A stretch of 64,000 bases of DNA, from contig JAPYXD010000680.1 of the NCBI GenBank assembly GCA_030998225.1, positions 10,602,001 through 10,666,000 of the forward strand, given 5' to 3'. Source of the DNA: Diplolepis rosae (Eukaryota > Arthropoda > Insecta > Hymenoptera > Diplolepididae). Shown one piece after another: positions 11,202 through 21,645 of this stretch (position 1 is the first letter of the stretch; every line of letters begins with the position of its first letter). Made by a program: the position numbers and the translations under genes. The notes beneath the pieces are model-generated. The model did not search any database. It saw only the letters and a program-made list of their open reading frames with translations, and was not told the origin of the DNA.

Positions 11202-11340
11202 TCGGAACTAATTCTTCAGTGGACGCTTCAATCCAGATTCAAATGAAACCAAACGACACGTTATCTTAAAATCTAACCAAAATTCTTACAAAAACCAAAA
11301 GCCGAGCCACATTGTCTGCTGCGCGCTGCTATAAATTACG
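11202..11340 (-). other. Candidate 5' UTR exon of gene B
   Basis: On the minus strand a strong donor (CCGA|GTAAGTATATG) lies at 11201, and the first coding exon of gene B has an upstream acceptor at 8630. A leader exon beginning near the right terminal repeat would place the promoter at the transposon end. No TATA box is clear and the start site is unknown. Confidence 0.25.
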
Positions 11341-11732
11341 TTTCTGCGCATCGCTTTTTGCGACTGTCGAGAAAATTTTAGAAGACGGCATATAAAATTT
11401 GATGGACTTTAGAATACAGTTTATAAAACTATTTGTTTGAATTATTTTCATTTCAAATTATTCGATAGTCTTTTAAAATCTATGACAAATGAATCCAAAG
11501 ATTATGAAACTTTTCATTACTTCTTAGAAAAGATCAGTTAGTGTTTAAAATACTTTTATAATAGTAAATACGCGACTTTTTTTCATCGACCTGGTTGTCT
11601 AAAACTTATTCGACTTTTTTCTACTATTTCCTAAAAGTCATTGAAACCTTACAAGACTTTCTCCGATTTTACTTTCTGTCCACGACTCTTCGAATAGTCT
11701 GTTAAATTTTAAGCGACAAATTTTTTCCAGTG
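11340..11732. repeat. Right terminal repeat and subterminal motifs of the 11.6-kb transposon
   Basis: It ends AAGCGACAAATTTTTTCCAG then TG, the inverted counterpart of the left end, followed by the TA duplication. Inside are repeated CGAC/GTCG words, for example CGACTGTCGAGAAAAT (about 11360), CATCGACC, ATTCGACTTTT and CCACGACTCTTCG. Confidence 0.6.
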
Positions 11733-11870
11733 TAGATCAATCAGACCATGTGACTGAATTATACATTAATTCGTTTATGTATAAGACACATTTTATAATT
11801 TGAAAAACATCTTTCTGAAAATTGGAGAAACGCAACAACAGACAATAAAGCACGTCTGTTACTTTCTTAA

Positions 11871-12339
11871 GGTAGTTCGTTCGCGAAAATTAGACCTCAG
11901 GCAAAAATAGATAATTTTGCTTTCAAGAATAGCAATATTATTATTGAAGGGCTAATTTGAAAGAGAAAAGATTATTTTTCATGAAAAAATTTTGAAACAC
12001 AAAAAAACAATTTTATTAATAAATTTTATTTTTGCCCAAACTTATTTTCTTATCGCTGCGAGCCAAAATTTTAAAAATGATGCGACTCTAATAAATCACG
12101 GATCATTTTTTTAGGAAAAAGATTCTCTACAACTTGAAAGTTTCTTATTTTTGAAATTTAATTAATTATTATCAAATACGGCAATTTGTTTATAAAAATT
12201 ATGTTTTAAAAAATTCAAATTTTTTGTGTGAAAAATAATCTTTTCTCTTTCAAATTAGCCCTTCAATAATAATATTGCTATTCTTGAAAGCAAAATTATC
12301 TATTTTTACCTGAGGTCTAATTTTCGTGAACGAACTACC
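11871..12339. mobile_element. 469-bp foldback element with TTAA duplication
   Basis: The two arms are near-perfect inverted repeats of more than 100 bp, beginning GGTAGTTCGTTCGCGAAAAT and ending with its reverse complement. TTAA lies on both sides (11867-11870, 12340-12343). It interrupts the GGCCAT element; the uninterrupted version at 51457-51816 reads straight through this point. A second copy lies at 42774-43616. Confidence 0.75.
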
Positions 12340-12489
12340 TTAATAGTAAAAATTTTGAGAAAATGAAAAGATCTCATCGTCTTCTGTTTTATTCTCCATA
12401 TTTTCAGGAAGACATTTTGCAAAATGAAAAAGTTATCTAACACGAATCTTTAGAGGAATTTGATCACATGCTTTGGTTGATCTATGGCC

Positions 12490-13215
12490 TTGATACCGAG
12501 AAAAGTGACTCAAAAAAAATTCATCCTCGAGTTTCAATATAATCATTTTCCAAAAGAAAGAATTAACTCTATTAAAAATTCCTTTTTTTCCACCTATTTT
12601 AACCAATACCTTTTCTAATCAGTATATAAAGTAATTCCACTTTTGAAGCATTAAAAATAACAATTTGAATATAATTTTAGACAGCCTCAGGCTAATTCCT
12701 CTACATGACGAGTAAATAACTCAATTATTTACATGCACTCAAGCTTTTCGAGAAATACCCTTCAAAATTGTTTAATTTATGGAAATAAAGAAAATGACCA
12801 TTCATGAGCTTCTGTGCTTCGCTTCTCTGTTCTTTCGAACTCGTTAAGTCCAAATATAATTAGGCAATCATCATTACATAGTCGATTTAATATTATTAAC
12901 TACGTACATCATACAAGTAATTGCTTGTGAAGAAGTTTCAATGCTGACCTTAATTATTTTTACTGTTAAAATAAAAAAATATGTATATAAATTTCTAGAA
13001 AATAAAATAAAACTGAGCTGAACTATATAAACCATTTTTGTTAGTTTATCACGAATGATAAGTAAATTATGTATAAAACAGTCAATCTCCAATAATTATC
13101 TAGCTAGAACAATTGAACTTTAGTTCTTCATATTAAAATATTGTTTTACGCAATAAACACCAGTGGAAAGTCATTTTGAATATTAAGAAAGGTAAATAGA
13201 CGTTATAAAATTTAA
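12490..13215. other. AT-rich, no gene seen
   Basis: No splice-bounded coding sequence, terminal repeat or RNA gene is visible. The longest minus-strand frame (12874-13092) has a composition expected by chance. Confidence 0.5.
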
Positions 13216-13600
13216 GGCCATAGGCCATGGAGGTCACGTGACCAATTTAGTCCCTGGCTACCAATCTTTTTCTCTATATATAAAATATATATTTATACTA
13301 TATATACTCTGAACAGTTGCTAAAATTAATCATTTTTATCAAAATTATCTTTTATTATTATGTAGATTTAAGACATAACAAACCTGCCTCAGTAATTTTC
13401 ATTCATTTCCCAAAATTTTAAGACGATATTTCATTCTCCATGGAAATGTAGTTACAGAACTGTAATTGCCGATAATAATCCTTATTATCTTTTGATAAAT
13501 TTACTAAATTCAGGGCAAGATATTTTATAAACAAAAAAAATTATCTTACATGCTTGGATTGAGATACAATTTTTTCACGTGACCTGCTCGGCCCATGGCC
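13216..13600. mobile_element. GGCCAT-family TTAA element, 385 bp
   Basis: TTAA flanks both sides (13212-13215, 13601-13604). The ends carry GGCCAT...GTCACGTGACC and CACGTGACC...ATGGCC as inverted repeats. The right TTAA is shared with the next element, which starts at 13605. Confidence 0.7.
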
Positions 13601-13604
13601 TTAA

Positions 13605-15224
13605 GGGGCTAGACTAGTTTCTACTACTGAAAATGGGGTCGATTTTCTGGGATTAAAAAAAAAGTAAACTATACGACCAAATGTTATGAGATATTTTAGA
13701 CTGTAGGGGAGAAGCGGCGAAATTGGCGCGTCGTCTAAATTGGCGCACCCTATTTTTCAGAAAATGATAACATAACAAAAAATAAAAATAGTTCTATCGT
13801 GTGCATTCTTGTATGATATGTATTTGATAGAAAACATTATAAAAATCTAATTGCCTAATACAGTTTCATTGCGATTAATCGTTTTTTGGCATAATGGTTA
13901 TGTTCGAAGCCATTGAGTTAAATCGTTAAATAATAGTAATTCAAGGTGAATTAGATTAATGCAACGATTTTATAATCTGTGATATTTAATCTTACGATTA
14001 GGATAGAATATTTGTATGAAAAAATAAGCATTTTACATAAAAAGTATTTAATTAATGAACGATACACTTGCGGCAAAATTGGCGCATACGAGATTCAAAT
14101 CAGAGGCGAAGTTGGCACACGTGTTGTGTTTCTGGAAACCGGTGACTGAAGTCAAGTGCTCGGATGTTTATGATTACAAATATAAAGAAGATAGTAAGTA
14201 CACAATTATTAATATATAGATATATACATTTGAATGTTGCTGGACTTTTCTGCTAATCTTTTTCTTAAGATTTTTTGTGACATGGGAGGTAATGTGGTTC
14301 GCAAAACTGATGTAACGACTTTGTAAGGTTATATTCATTTGAACAATCAGTGGTTAAATTTTTTTTTTAAGTTTGAGGTATTAAGGCATTTTAAAAGCGA
14401 TGTTTAATAATTAATTTGCAGTCTGACAGTGTTTTGAAAGTTTTCTCGATTTTAAGATGTGAAAGCAATGTAAGTAAAAAATTTGTATTTTTGATTGATT
14501 GTTTCTATTATTTATAAGTCTTCTAAAGTTAATAATTGTATATACTTCTGATTACAAATTCAAATAATTCTCTATAAAAATGATTTCAATTTGAATATTC
14601 ACTTAAATATCCACAATTGCCAGTATTTTATTGTACAAATATAAAATATATTTTAACTTTGGCTGGTTTATGTGAATAAAGGTATAAAAAACTTCACATA
14701 TCTTGATATACTATCTCAAATTTAGTTTCAAATTATAACTACCTCTTTTCATCAACCTTTGCTACTGAAATGTAATTCTAAATCTATGAAAATATAACTA
14801 ATACGTGGCAAGAGAAGATTATAATATTAGTGCATCAATTTACCCGACATGGCGGGTAAATTGACGCAGGTGCAGTCTTTCGGAAATCTCAATAAAAACC
14901 TGCTTTAATAATTTTCAATGCAATCTTTATCCATTGAAAAGTATAGAAAAGATATCCAGCTATTAAATAAATATTTTTTCATAATTTTTAGTCATATACT
15001 TTCTTTTTAAACTCGCACTTTCTATTAGGTGCACCAATTTCGCCGCTTCTCCCCTATTTAGCATTATTCAATGTTATTCCACAAATTTTTTGGCATTGAA
15101 ATGTGGAGTTATAGACGAGATATAAGCCATCTAATATCTTGGAATATTATTCTCCAAATGTTGAACTATCGAAAAATGTAAAAAAAATCTATTATTTAAA
15201 AGTGGAAAACTAGTCTAGCTCCTT
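13605..15224. mobile_element. TTAA-flanked GGGGCTAGACTAG element containing a nested element
   Basis: It begins GGGGCTAGACTAGTTT immediately after a TTAA, and ends with AAACTAGTCTAGCTCC followed by TTTTAA. The interior is almost entirely replaced by the TA-flanked element at 13706-15054; flanking pieces amount to roughly 270 bp. No coding sequence. Confidence 0.65.
13706..15054. mobile_element. 1,349-bp TA-flanked element with AAATTGGCGCA iterons
   Basis: The terminal repeat GGGGAGAAGCGGCGAAATTG is present inverted at the other end, with TA outside both (13704-13705, 15055-15056). The word AAATTGGCGCA and variants recur inward from the left end (near 13738, 14076 and 14108), and a related palindrome, TTTACCCGACATGGCGGGTAAA, lies near 14840. 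No transposase. TA duplication points to a Tc1/mariner/pogo-like or CACTA-like mobiliser. Confidence 0.75.
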
Positions 15225-16037
15225 TTAATTAAAAAATGTGACTTTTAATTTGAAATTTTTGCAACTTTGACTGGTATCAAATAGTTCATACATTAAATTT
15301 TCGTGTCCGGTTTGTAGAGATTTAAAATTATGACTTATTCAATCCAATATATAATATAAATAAATAACGTATCACAATGACGTATAAAATAATCACAATC
15401 TTATGTGGTTAAGACGATCAAGAGAAAGCGGTTTCATGCCACCTGCTTACTCCCTGGAGAAATATTTTCACCAGTGCTACGTCATGTGTAAAATGAGAGT
15501 ATGGAGAATGTGTATGTAGTTTATATTAATAATTATAATTAATAATAATTTGAAATATTAAATGAATAAAAAGATACATCTACTCAAGTATTTTTATAAA
15601 TAAATTATCAGCAATGCACTTATTCGTAAAAACAATTATAGTTTTTAAATAGTTTTTTTGAGTAGTTTATGTGTTTAAAAGTACTTATGTCTTTTTGATT
15701 TAGCAAAAATTATTCGTGAAGGAAAATGGCGTTTAAAAAATTGCTTTTTTAATTAATATAATATTTAAGACGAAATGCTTAGTGTTTTTCAAATATTAAC
15801 ACGAATTATTGCAAATATTTACAAATTTTGTTCAAGTAATTGAAATATTTGTGCTATATTAGAAGAAATCAGATTTGAGACTATGGTACATTTGTTTAGA
15901 GAGAATAATAATTTTTAATAATTGAATGCAAGAAAACTTCATTTGATAAAATACTTATTTGACAATGTACTTCCTGAAATTTATAAAATGCAAATTCTCC
16001 TGTGACGAATAAAATACTATAATGTACTAATTAATAA
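15225..16037. other. AT-rich, no gene seen
   Basis: AT-rich spacer with short chance frames only; nothing resembling a transposon end is visible. Confidence 0.5.
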
Positions 16038-16994
16038 CACAGGTCTGCAAGGTTTTGTTGTTGAAAAGCTATGGGTCGTTTCCGGAGTAATTTTGGACGA
16101 AGAATCCGAATCCGGAATCAGAATCAGCCTATCACGTCGGGATTTTGAGATATTTGAGGTTATGTGCTCGAAAAATGGGGTTTTTCGCTACTTTTGAGGT
16201 TATGTACAGGGCGCAAGGAATTTTTTTGGTCTTTACCTCAAATTTCATCATTTAGCCCTACTCTTTCCCTTGAAAATGAGCTATTAAACAGTCACGAGCG
16301 ATTTTTTTTCACAAAGATACGGCCATATTAAGTTTTGACATTTATCCGAACAACCTTATGAGCATTCACATTGACTCTTTGGTGCATACCATTTTGCATT
16401 CGAAAATTTATCTTGAAAATTCGTGCTTGCGGGTTTTGATGGTCTGTGGATAAGAATTTACAGTCAGAAAATTGACATTAGAGAGCGAAATCGTTTAATT
16501 TCGTAAATTTCGATCCGCCATTTTGAATCCGCCATATTAGAAATGGAAATGTCAATTTTGTGACTGTAATTTCTTATTCACAGACCATCAAAACCCTCAA
16601 GCACAAATTTTCAAGATAAATTTTCGAATGCAGAATGGTATGCACCAAAGAGTCAATGTGAATGCTCATAAGATTGTTCGGATAAATGTCAAAACTTGAT
16701 ATGGCCGTATCTTTGTGATAAAAAATCGCTCGTGACTGTTCAATAGCTCATTTTGAAGGGAAATAGTAGTGCTAAATGATGAAATTTGAGGTAAAGACCA
16801 AAAAAATTCCTTGCGCCCTGTACATAACCTCAAAAGTAGCGAAAAACCCCATTTTTCGAGCACATAACCTCAAATATCTCAAAATCCCGACGTGATAGGC
16901 TGATTCTGATTCCGGATTCTTCGTCCAAAATTACTCCGGAAATGATCTTTCGTTTTCCAACAACAAATACAAACCCATTATTTGCAGACCTGTG
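16038..16994. repeat. 957-bp near-perfect palindrome (foldback), CACAGGTCTGCA ends
   Basis: The left half reads back almost exactly in the right half; arms are about 460 bp with a short centre near 16510. The ends are CACAGGTCTGCA and TGCAGACCTGTG. Related sequence forms the arms of the 3.3-kb element at 39291-42583 and a fragment near 35270-35830. A transcript would form a very long hairpin. The 65-codon minus-strand frame inside it has no recognisable content. Confidence 0.75.
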
Positions 16995-18413
16995 TAATCA
17001 TCGTATATTAAAGCATTATTTATTGAACATGTTTCTTAAAATCATTTCACTCCTAAAAGTATTAAACTGGTTAATGCTAATGTGTCCATTTTAAACATAA
17101 TTCTCCTATAAAAATTATTGGAAACGATAAGTGTATTATTTGATTTCACACATCAATTATTATGAACTATGTCATTGAAGTTATTTAAGAAATAAGTGAG
17201 GATTTGATAATTATCTTTGTGCAAGATTTGCCTTGGTAATTTCAACATTCTAATCTGCTCGCAGCAACGACATATTTTGAGTGTCGTAATAAACGATGAC
17301 TCTGAACTGAGCGGTAAAGGAGCGAGTGATGCAAAGTGATAACATAATCAGGTGATAATGTGGTCGTCATATCTCATCTCCTTGAAACGAGCGAGAAGTA
17401 AGATGAGAGTAGCATCAGGGCAGAGAGTGAAATAAGAGAGGTTTGGATTAAAAAAATTAAAAAGAAAGGGTAAAAGAAAACGTTTTATTTACCTACTTAA
17501 CTGACATAAAATAACGATAAATCCTATTTATTTAATTTTTTACATCATCGATAAAAAAAAAGTCTTAACTAATAAAAAAATGTATGTGTACATTAACTGA
17601 TTTTCAAATCACTACACACTGTAAATAAATTTAAAAATTTTAATCGATTTATCAATGTCTTCTGTGATTTTAAATATTTGTATTTCATTGGTAAAGCCAA
17701 AGTTCGGTTCAATTTTAGTGTTCATGCTCTGCATCAAAGAAGCAAAAGGTTGCCAGGATTGAGGATATCATTCCGGCGAATTAATTTAAACTTGCAATAG
17801 TCGTTATCTTCTAAATTTAAAGGGTTTCAGTGAAAGATTCATCCGATAAGGAGAAGGGAGTGCGTAGTTTTGTCCATCAGATATATATCTACATCAGATT
17901 AATTGAATCTCAAAAGCGGATGTCTAATGTTGAAAAAAGGCCCATGAGAGGACACTAAATTCTTCGAAATAATCGTCAAGAATTTATCGGTTTGCAAAAA
18001 TCTTCCACTAATATCGAGAGCCAATTAAGGTCTGCTAAATATATTGATAGGTATGGTATATTGGGGATTTGTTAAAAAGTAAAAGTACTAAATAAATAAA
18101 AAGTTTTTAAAAATTCATGATTTCTTCATTTTCTTAATACCAGATTTTGATCCTTGAGGCAAACTGTACTTAGTGAGTTGGACGGAATGATGTTTTATAA
18201 TGAAATATAATAAATCACAACAATTTCAAAAATGTTAACTATTTGATTAATTTTCTCAAATTATTCACTAATATTTTGTTGCGAACTGCCCTTATAATTA
18301 ATTTAACCTTTTTTTATTGGTAGCATAGATACAGCAATATGGGATGTGTATCTTATGTCTATACGATTATAACTGAATGAATATGAAAGAATAAACCATG
18401 TTATTGGTTGCTA
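16995..18413. other. No gene seen
   Basis: Mostly AT-rich. A more balanced segment near 17220-17450 contains no supported coding frame. Confidence 0.45.
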
Positions 18414-20300
18414 CACTCATGAAAAAGGTTCGGTTAAATTTACTAAGGCTAATCGGTTAAAAAATTTCCGGTTAAAGTGACTGAAATTTTAGTTAATTTC
18501 ACCAGAAAAATTGTTTACTTATTATGGTAAAAAACTCCTGATTATATATATTCTGGTTTTATTATTCCAGTTAATGTTACAGTAAAATATAGTAAAAGTA
18601 TTTTCAAATTCAAAGGTAAAGAAATTTGTAGGTTATGGATTCATATTTATTTAAATGTACATTTTTATTAATAATATAAACAAACTAAATAATTCAACAA
18701 TAAATATATATTTTTTCATTTTGAAAACTATAAGTCTTTAAATCATTATTTATTTTTAAGGTTATGCTAGCATTCATCCGGGAAATTTTAGTAAATTTAA
18801 CTAGAAATATGGTAATGTTAAATGGACTTAGTTAAATGTACCGGAACATAACAATGAATGTAAAGAAAAATTGTTTACTAGAAAAATTACGGTAATACCA
18901 ACTAGAAAATTCAATTTCATTAACTGGAATGGAAGATCAAAACAACCGAAAAGTGTTTACTAGAATTTCTAACATTTTTAATCGGAATTACTAGCACGGA
19001 AATTTTTCAGTATACGAATGAGTATACGGAGTCTCCCGAGTATACAAAAAGTATACGAATGAGTATACGGAGTCTCCCAAGTATACCAAAGAGTTACCCA
19101 AGGGTCACCCGAAAAGATACTGCAGTCAACCAAATTAGTTAGGGTATACTGAGTAGTATACCAATTAGTCTCCGCGATCTCCTAAGTATACTGAACGGTT
19201 TCCCAAAGTCCACCAAATGTATACTCAATCTACGCGATATACCAAACAGTCTACCCAGTCTCCAAAGTACACCGATTGATCCCTTGGAGTATACAGAAAG
19301 TATAAGAAAGGTATACGATAGTATACGATTTCTTGGAATATTCCACTCGTATACTTTGAGCACCGAACTCTACATACACAATAGGTTATGACAATTTCAG
19401 TCCTAATTGCCGGGAAAATCCCAAACCTTATTTCCCTGTTCCCGCGCCTTTTCAATGAGAATCAGACAACAGTGCAGTGGCAAGAGCTTTAGAGCGTAGA
19501 ACGCTGTCATTTTTTGTCTGTAAATACATAGTCTGTTAAAATGTCGTACCTCGATCGTGTTTTTTATAAAATCGAATTAAATTTATACAGTGTTCGTGTA
19601 GATTATAGCCAAAAATTTTGTTTTCAGAGTACGTGAAAAGTCCCAAGCTGGGTTAGTAGTTTTATACCTATTAATTACGATGATTGCAGTTTTCCCCCTA
19701 CTCTTTTGAAGCACCAGCACCAAATTCTTATCCACATCAGTAGTAGAATAAAACATATACTTAAAATACATATGATAATGAACATATATGAAGCAGTAAA
19801 TGTACTTTTAAAAATTTTTAAACAGAAATAAAAAAAATTTAATGAAATTCTGGTCGAAAAATTTTTTTTAGGTGCATTACACAACGCAAAACTACGCCAT
19901 GTGTGGATCAGTACACTGAAAATATACCATTGGTAAACTTTCAGCACTTTTTATGGAAGTATTTTAAAATATACCAACCGTATACCAAACATTCTGTTAG
20001 TATACCGGAGTATACCGTTGGTAGACTTTCCGTACCTTTCGTGGAGTATTCTAAAGTATACCAACCGTATACTAAACATCTTGTTAGTATACCGGAGTAT
20101 ACCGTTAGTAGACTTTCCGTATTTTCCCGGAGTATACAGGAGTCTACCTTTTGGCACAGAGGTATACTGTTTCGTATACTCGGGAGACTCGGTAGACTAA
20201 CCGTATACTTGAAAATTTTATCCTGGGGGCTCTCCGTAACCTTTTTTCCGGTTGAAATAACCGGAATTATGGTTATTTTAACCAGACTTTTTTCTGAGTG
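18414..20300. mobile_element. 1,887-bp TA-flanked element built on GGTTAA motifs
   Basis: The ends CACTCATGAAAAAGG and TTTTTTCTGAGTG are flanked by TA. The outer 600 bp on the left and about 75 bp on the right are dense in GGTTAA, CCGGTTA and related words. A second element with a different repeated word is nested inside (18995-20225). No coding gene. Confidence 0.7.
18995..20225. mobile_element. Nested element built on GTATAC motifs
   Basis: Left CACGGAAATTTTTCAGTATA and right TATACTTGAAAATTTTATCC mark inverted ends. The palindromic word GTATAC, often within GTATACCGAG or GAGTATACGGAGTCTCC, recurs many times in about 350 bp at each end (19010-19350 and 19910-20215). The central 19370-19900 lacks the motif and has no recognised gene. 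Its limits are less certain than those of its host because no clear duplication is visible. Confidence 0.6.
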
Positions 20301-20370
20301 TATAGCAATATTTATTGTTTTCCTTCACATATTGTTTAGAGTAAAAGGAAAGTAAATATTGTTGTTATAG

Positions 20371-20715
20371 AAAAGTGAAACATAAAAATGGTTTGAGCAA
20401 AAGGAAGACAAATCTTCTTCAGCGGTAAAACGAAACAAAATATAGTTGGTGCAAAAGAGAGACAAATCTTTTTTAGGGGTAGAGCGAAACAAAATAAAGT
20501 TGGAGGAAAAGAGCAACTCGGTTGTCCTGCTTTAATGTTGGAGCAAAAGCGAGACAACCGAGTCACTCTTTTCCTCCAACTTTATTTTGTTTCGCTCTAC
20601 CGCCAAAAAAGATTTGTCTCTCTTTTGCACCAACTTTATTTTGTTTCGTTTTACCGCATAAGAAGATTTGTCTTCCTTTTGCTCCAACCGTTTTTATGTT
20701 TCATTTTTTACAAGC
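20371..20715. repeat. 345-bp palindrome with internal direct repeats
   Basis: Arms of about 165 bp pair around a centre near 20540. Each arm holds two copies of a unit containing GAGACAAATCTT and CGAAACAAAAT. Frames in both arms are by-products of the symmetry. Confidence 0.7.
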
Positions 20716-20876
20716 TTGAAATGGAGGTAACCGAAGAAAGTGATTTTAATCCAATTATTTCCAAAGGTATGTATAAATTCGTTTTGTCAACAAAATCTTA
20801 TCTGAAATATCCTTACAATTCCTTTTTGTACAAAGTTTAAAAGCTATACTGAAATTCACATTTATTATACGTTTTA

Positions 20877-21167
20877 TTGAAAGGCAAATTCGTTGAACGT
20901 GTTATCTCGAGAAATGGTCCGGTCGAATGGCCACCTCGCTCATGCGATCTAACGCCATTGGATTTCTTTTTATGGGGCCATATCAAGTCACTGGTCTATG
21001 CCATCAAGCCAGCAACTTTAGATGACCACAAAGACAACATCCAACGCGAAATTGCCAACGTTCCGGTCGAAATGTGTGCCAGAGTGGTGGAAAATTGGGT
21101 CCAAAGAATCGACCGCTGTAAACGGGCTCGTGGTGGTCATATGACCGATATCGAATTTCATTCATAA
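20877..21167 (+). pseudogene. 3' fragment of a Tc1/mariner-superfamily transposase
   Basis: The frame encodes the C-terminal DDE region: WPPRSCDLTPLDFFLWG (the last catalytic D lies in this block), then a helical segment, then ENWVQRIDRCKRARGGHM and a stop. This is the end of the widespread arthropod Tc1/mariner-like transposases. The N-terminal two thirds, including the first two catalytic residues, are absent, and the frame opens without an ATG. Confidence 0.8.
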
Positions 21168-21240
21168 AATTTAATGCTTGCACCAGACCCACAATAAATT
21201 TGAACTCAATACCTCAAATATTTCTGTGTTTTATTCATAG

Positions 21241-21620
21241 ATAAAATTGTTTTGTGTCCAAACGGGCGGAAAAAGTCGCATTGCATGCTTGTGCGTAGAG
21301 CGGCATGCAGTTAATTGTGCCTTGGCGTCAAAATCGGGCGAAATGTTCATACCGCCCGCTTCAAAGGGCGATAATGTTCATACCGCCCGCTACAACGGGC
21401 AAAATGTTCATACCGCACCAAACTTGACTGCCCGCGGCTAACTACGCACTCGCACGCAACGCGACTTTTTCCACCAATTTGGACACAAAACGTCGTGTGT
21501 ACCTCGAGCGACATGGTGGCGATGTGACTCGTGTGAATACCGCCCTCGCTACGCTCGGGTGGGTACACTTCGCACTCGTCACAATCGCCACCATGCCGCC
21601 CTTGGTACACAATCTACTAA
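21241..21620 (-). repeat. GC-rich element, copy 1 (inverted relative to copy at 32501)
   Basis: Nearly the same roughly 380-bp sequence occurs in opposite orientation at 32501-32877. It contains three spaced ATGTTCATACCGC units with CCCGC-rich partners, and a hairpin-prone half around CGCCCTCGCTACGCTCGGG. Ends carry related TTGTGTCCAAA/TTGTGTACCAA words, as in a terminal inverted repeat. Several overlapping frames on both strands result from the GC content and symmetry; none is convincing as a gene. Confidence 0.7.
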
Positions 21621-21645
21621 TGTCCCAATTGGAAAACCCTTTATA

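Larger units (their letters stand above)
133..11732. mobile_element. 11.6-kb CACTA/EnSpm-like (CMC) DNA transposon with two genes
   Basis: The left end reads CACGG then AAAAAATTTGTCGCTTAAAA. The right end, reverse complemented, reads CACTGG then the same AAAAAATTTGTCGCTTAAAA. Both ends are flanked by TA (131-132 and 11733-11734). Removing the element restores the terminus of a known small repeat, so both ends and the duplication are supported by a reconstructed empty site. It holds two minus-strand genes: a zinc-finger transposase-like gene near the left end and an 8-exon companion gene to its right. CACTA/CMC elements are known for CACTA or CACTG termini, 2-3 bp duplications and repeated subterminal motifs, and all three are seen here. 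It is probably inactive now because of the insertion in gene A and two small deletions in gene B. Confidence 0.8.
126..12489. mobile_element. TTAA-flanked GGCCAT element, split by two later insertions
   Basis: The left tip (TTAA at 122-125, then GGCCATA) and the continuation after 11735 (GATCAATCAGACC...) read together as the terminus of a repeat present intact at 51457-51816, which begins TTAA, GGCCATGGATCAATC. The opposite end, near 12489, reads GGTTGATCTATGGCC followed by TTGA, a decayed TTAA. Two later insertions split it: the 11.6-kb transposon (133-11732) and a 469-bp foldback (11871-12339). TTAA target use is typical of piggyBac-type transposases, but no transposase is present, so that assignment is inference. 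Confidence 0.6.

Noticed and set aside
133..11732. Virus-like (Polinton or adintovirus) origin of the large element
   Set aside because: No polymerase B, integrase, packaging ATPase or capsid-like frame is present; terminal sequence and TA duplication fit a DNA transposon.
20721..20765. MEVTEESDFNPIISK followed by a GTATGT donor as a host first exon
   Set aside because: Too short to support, directly next to a palindrome, and no downstream exon is recognisable.
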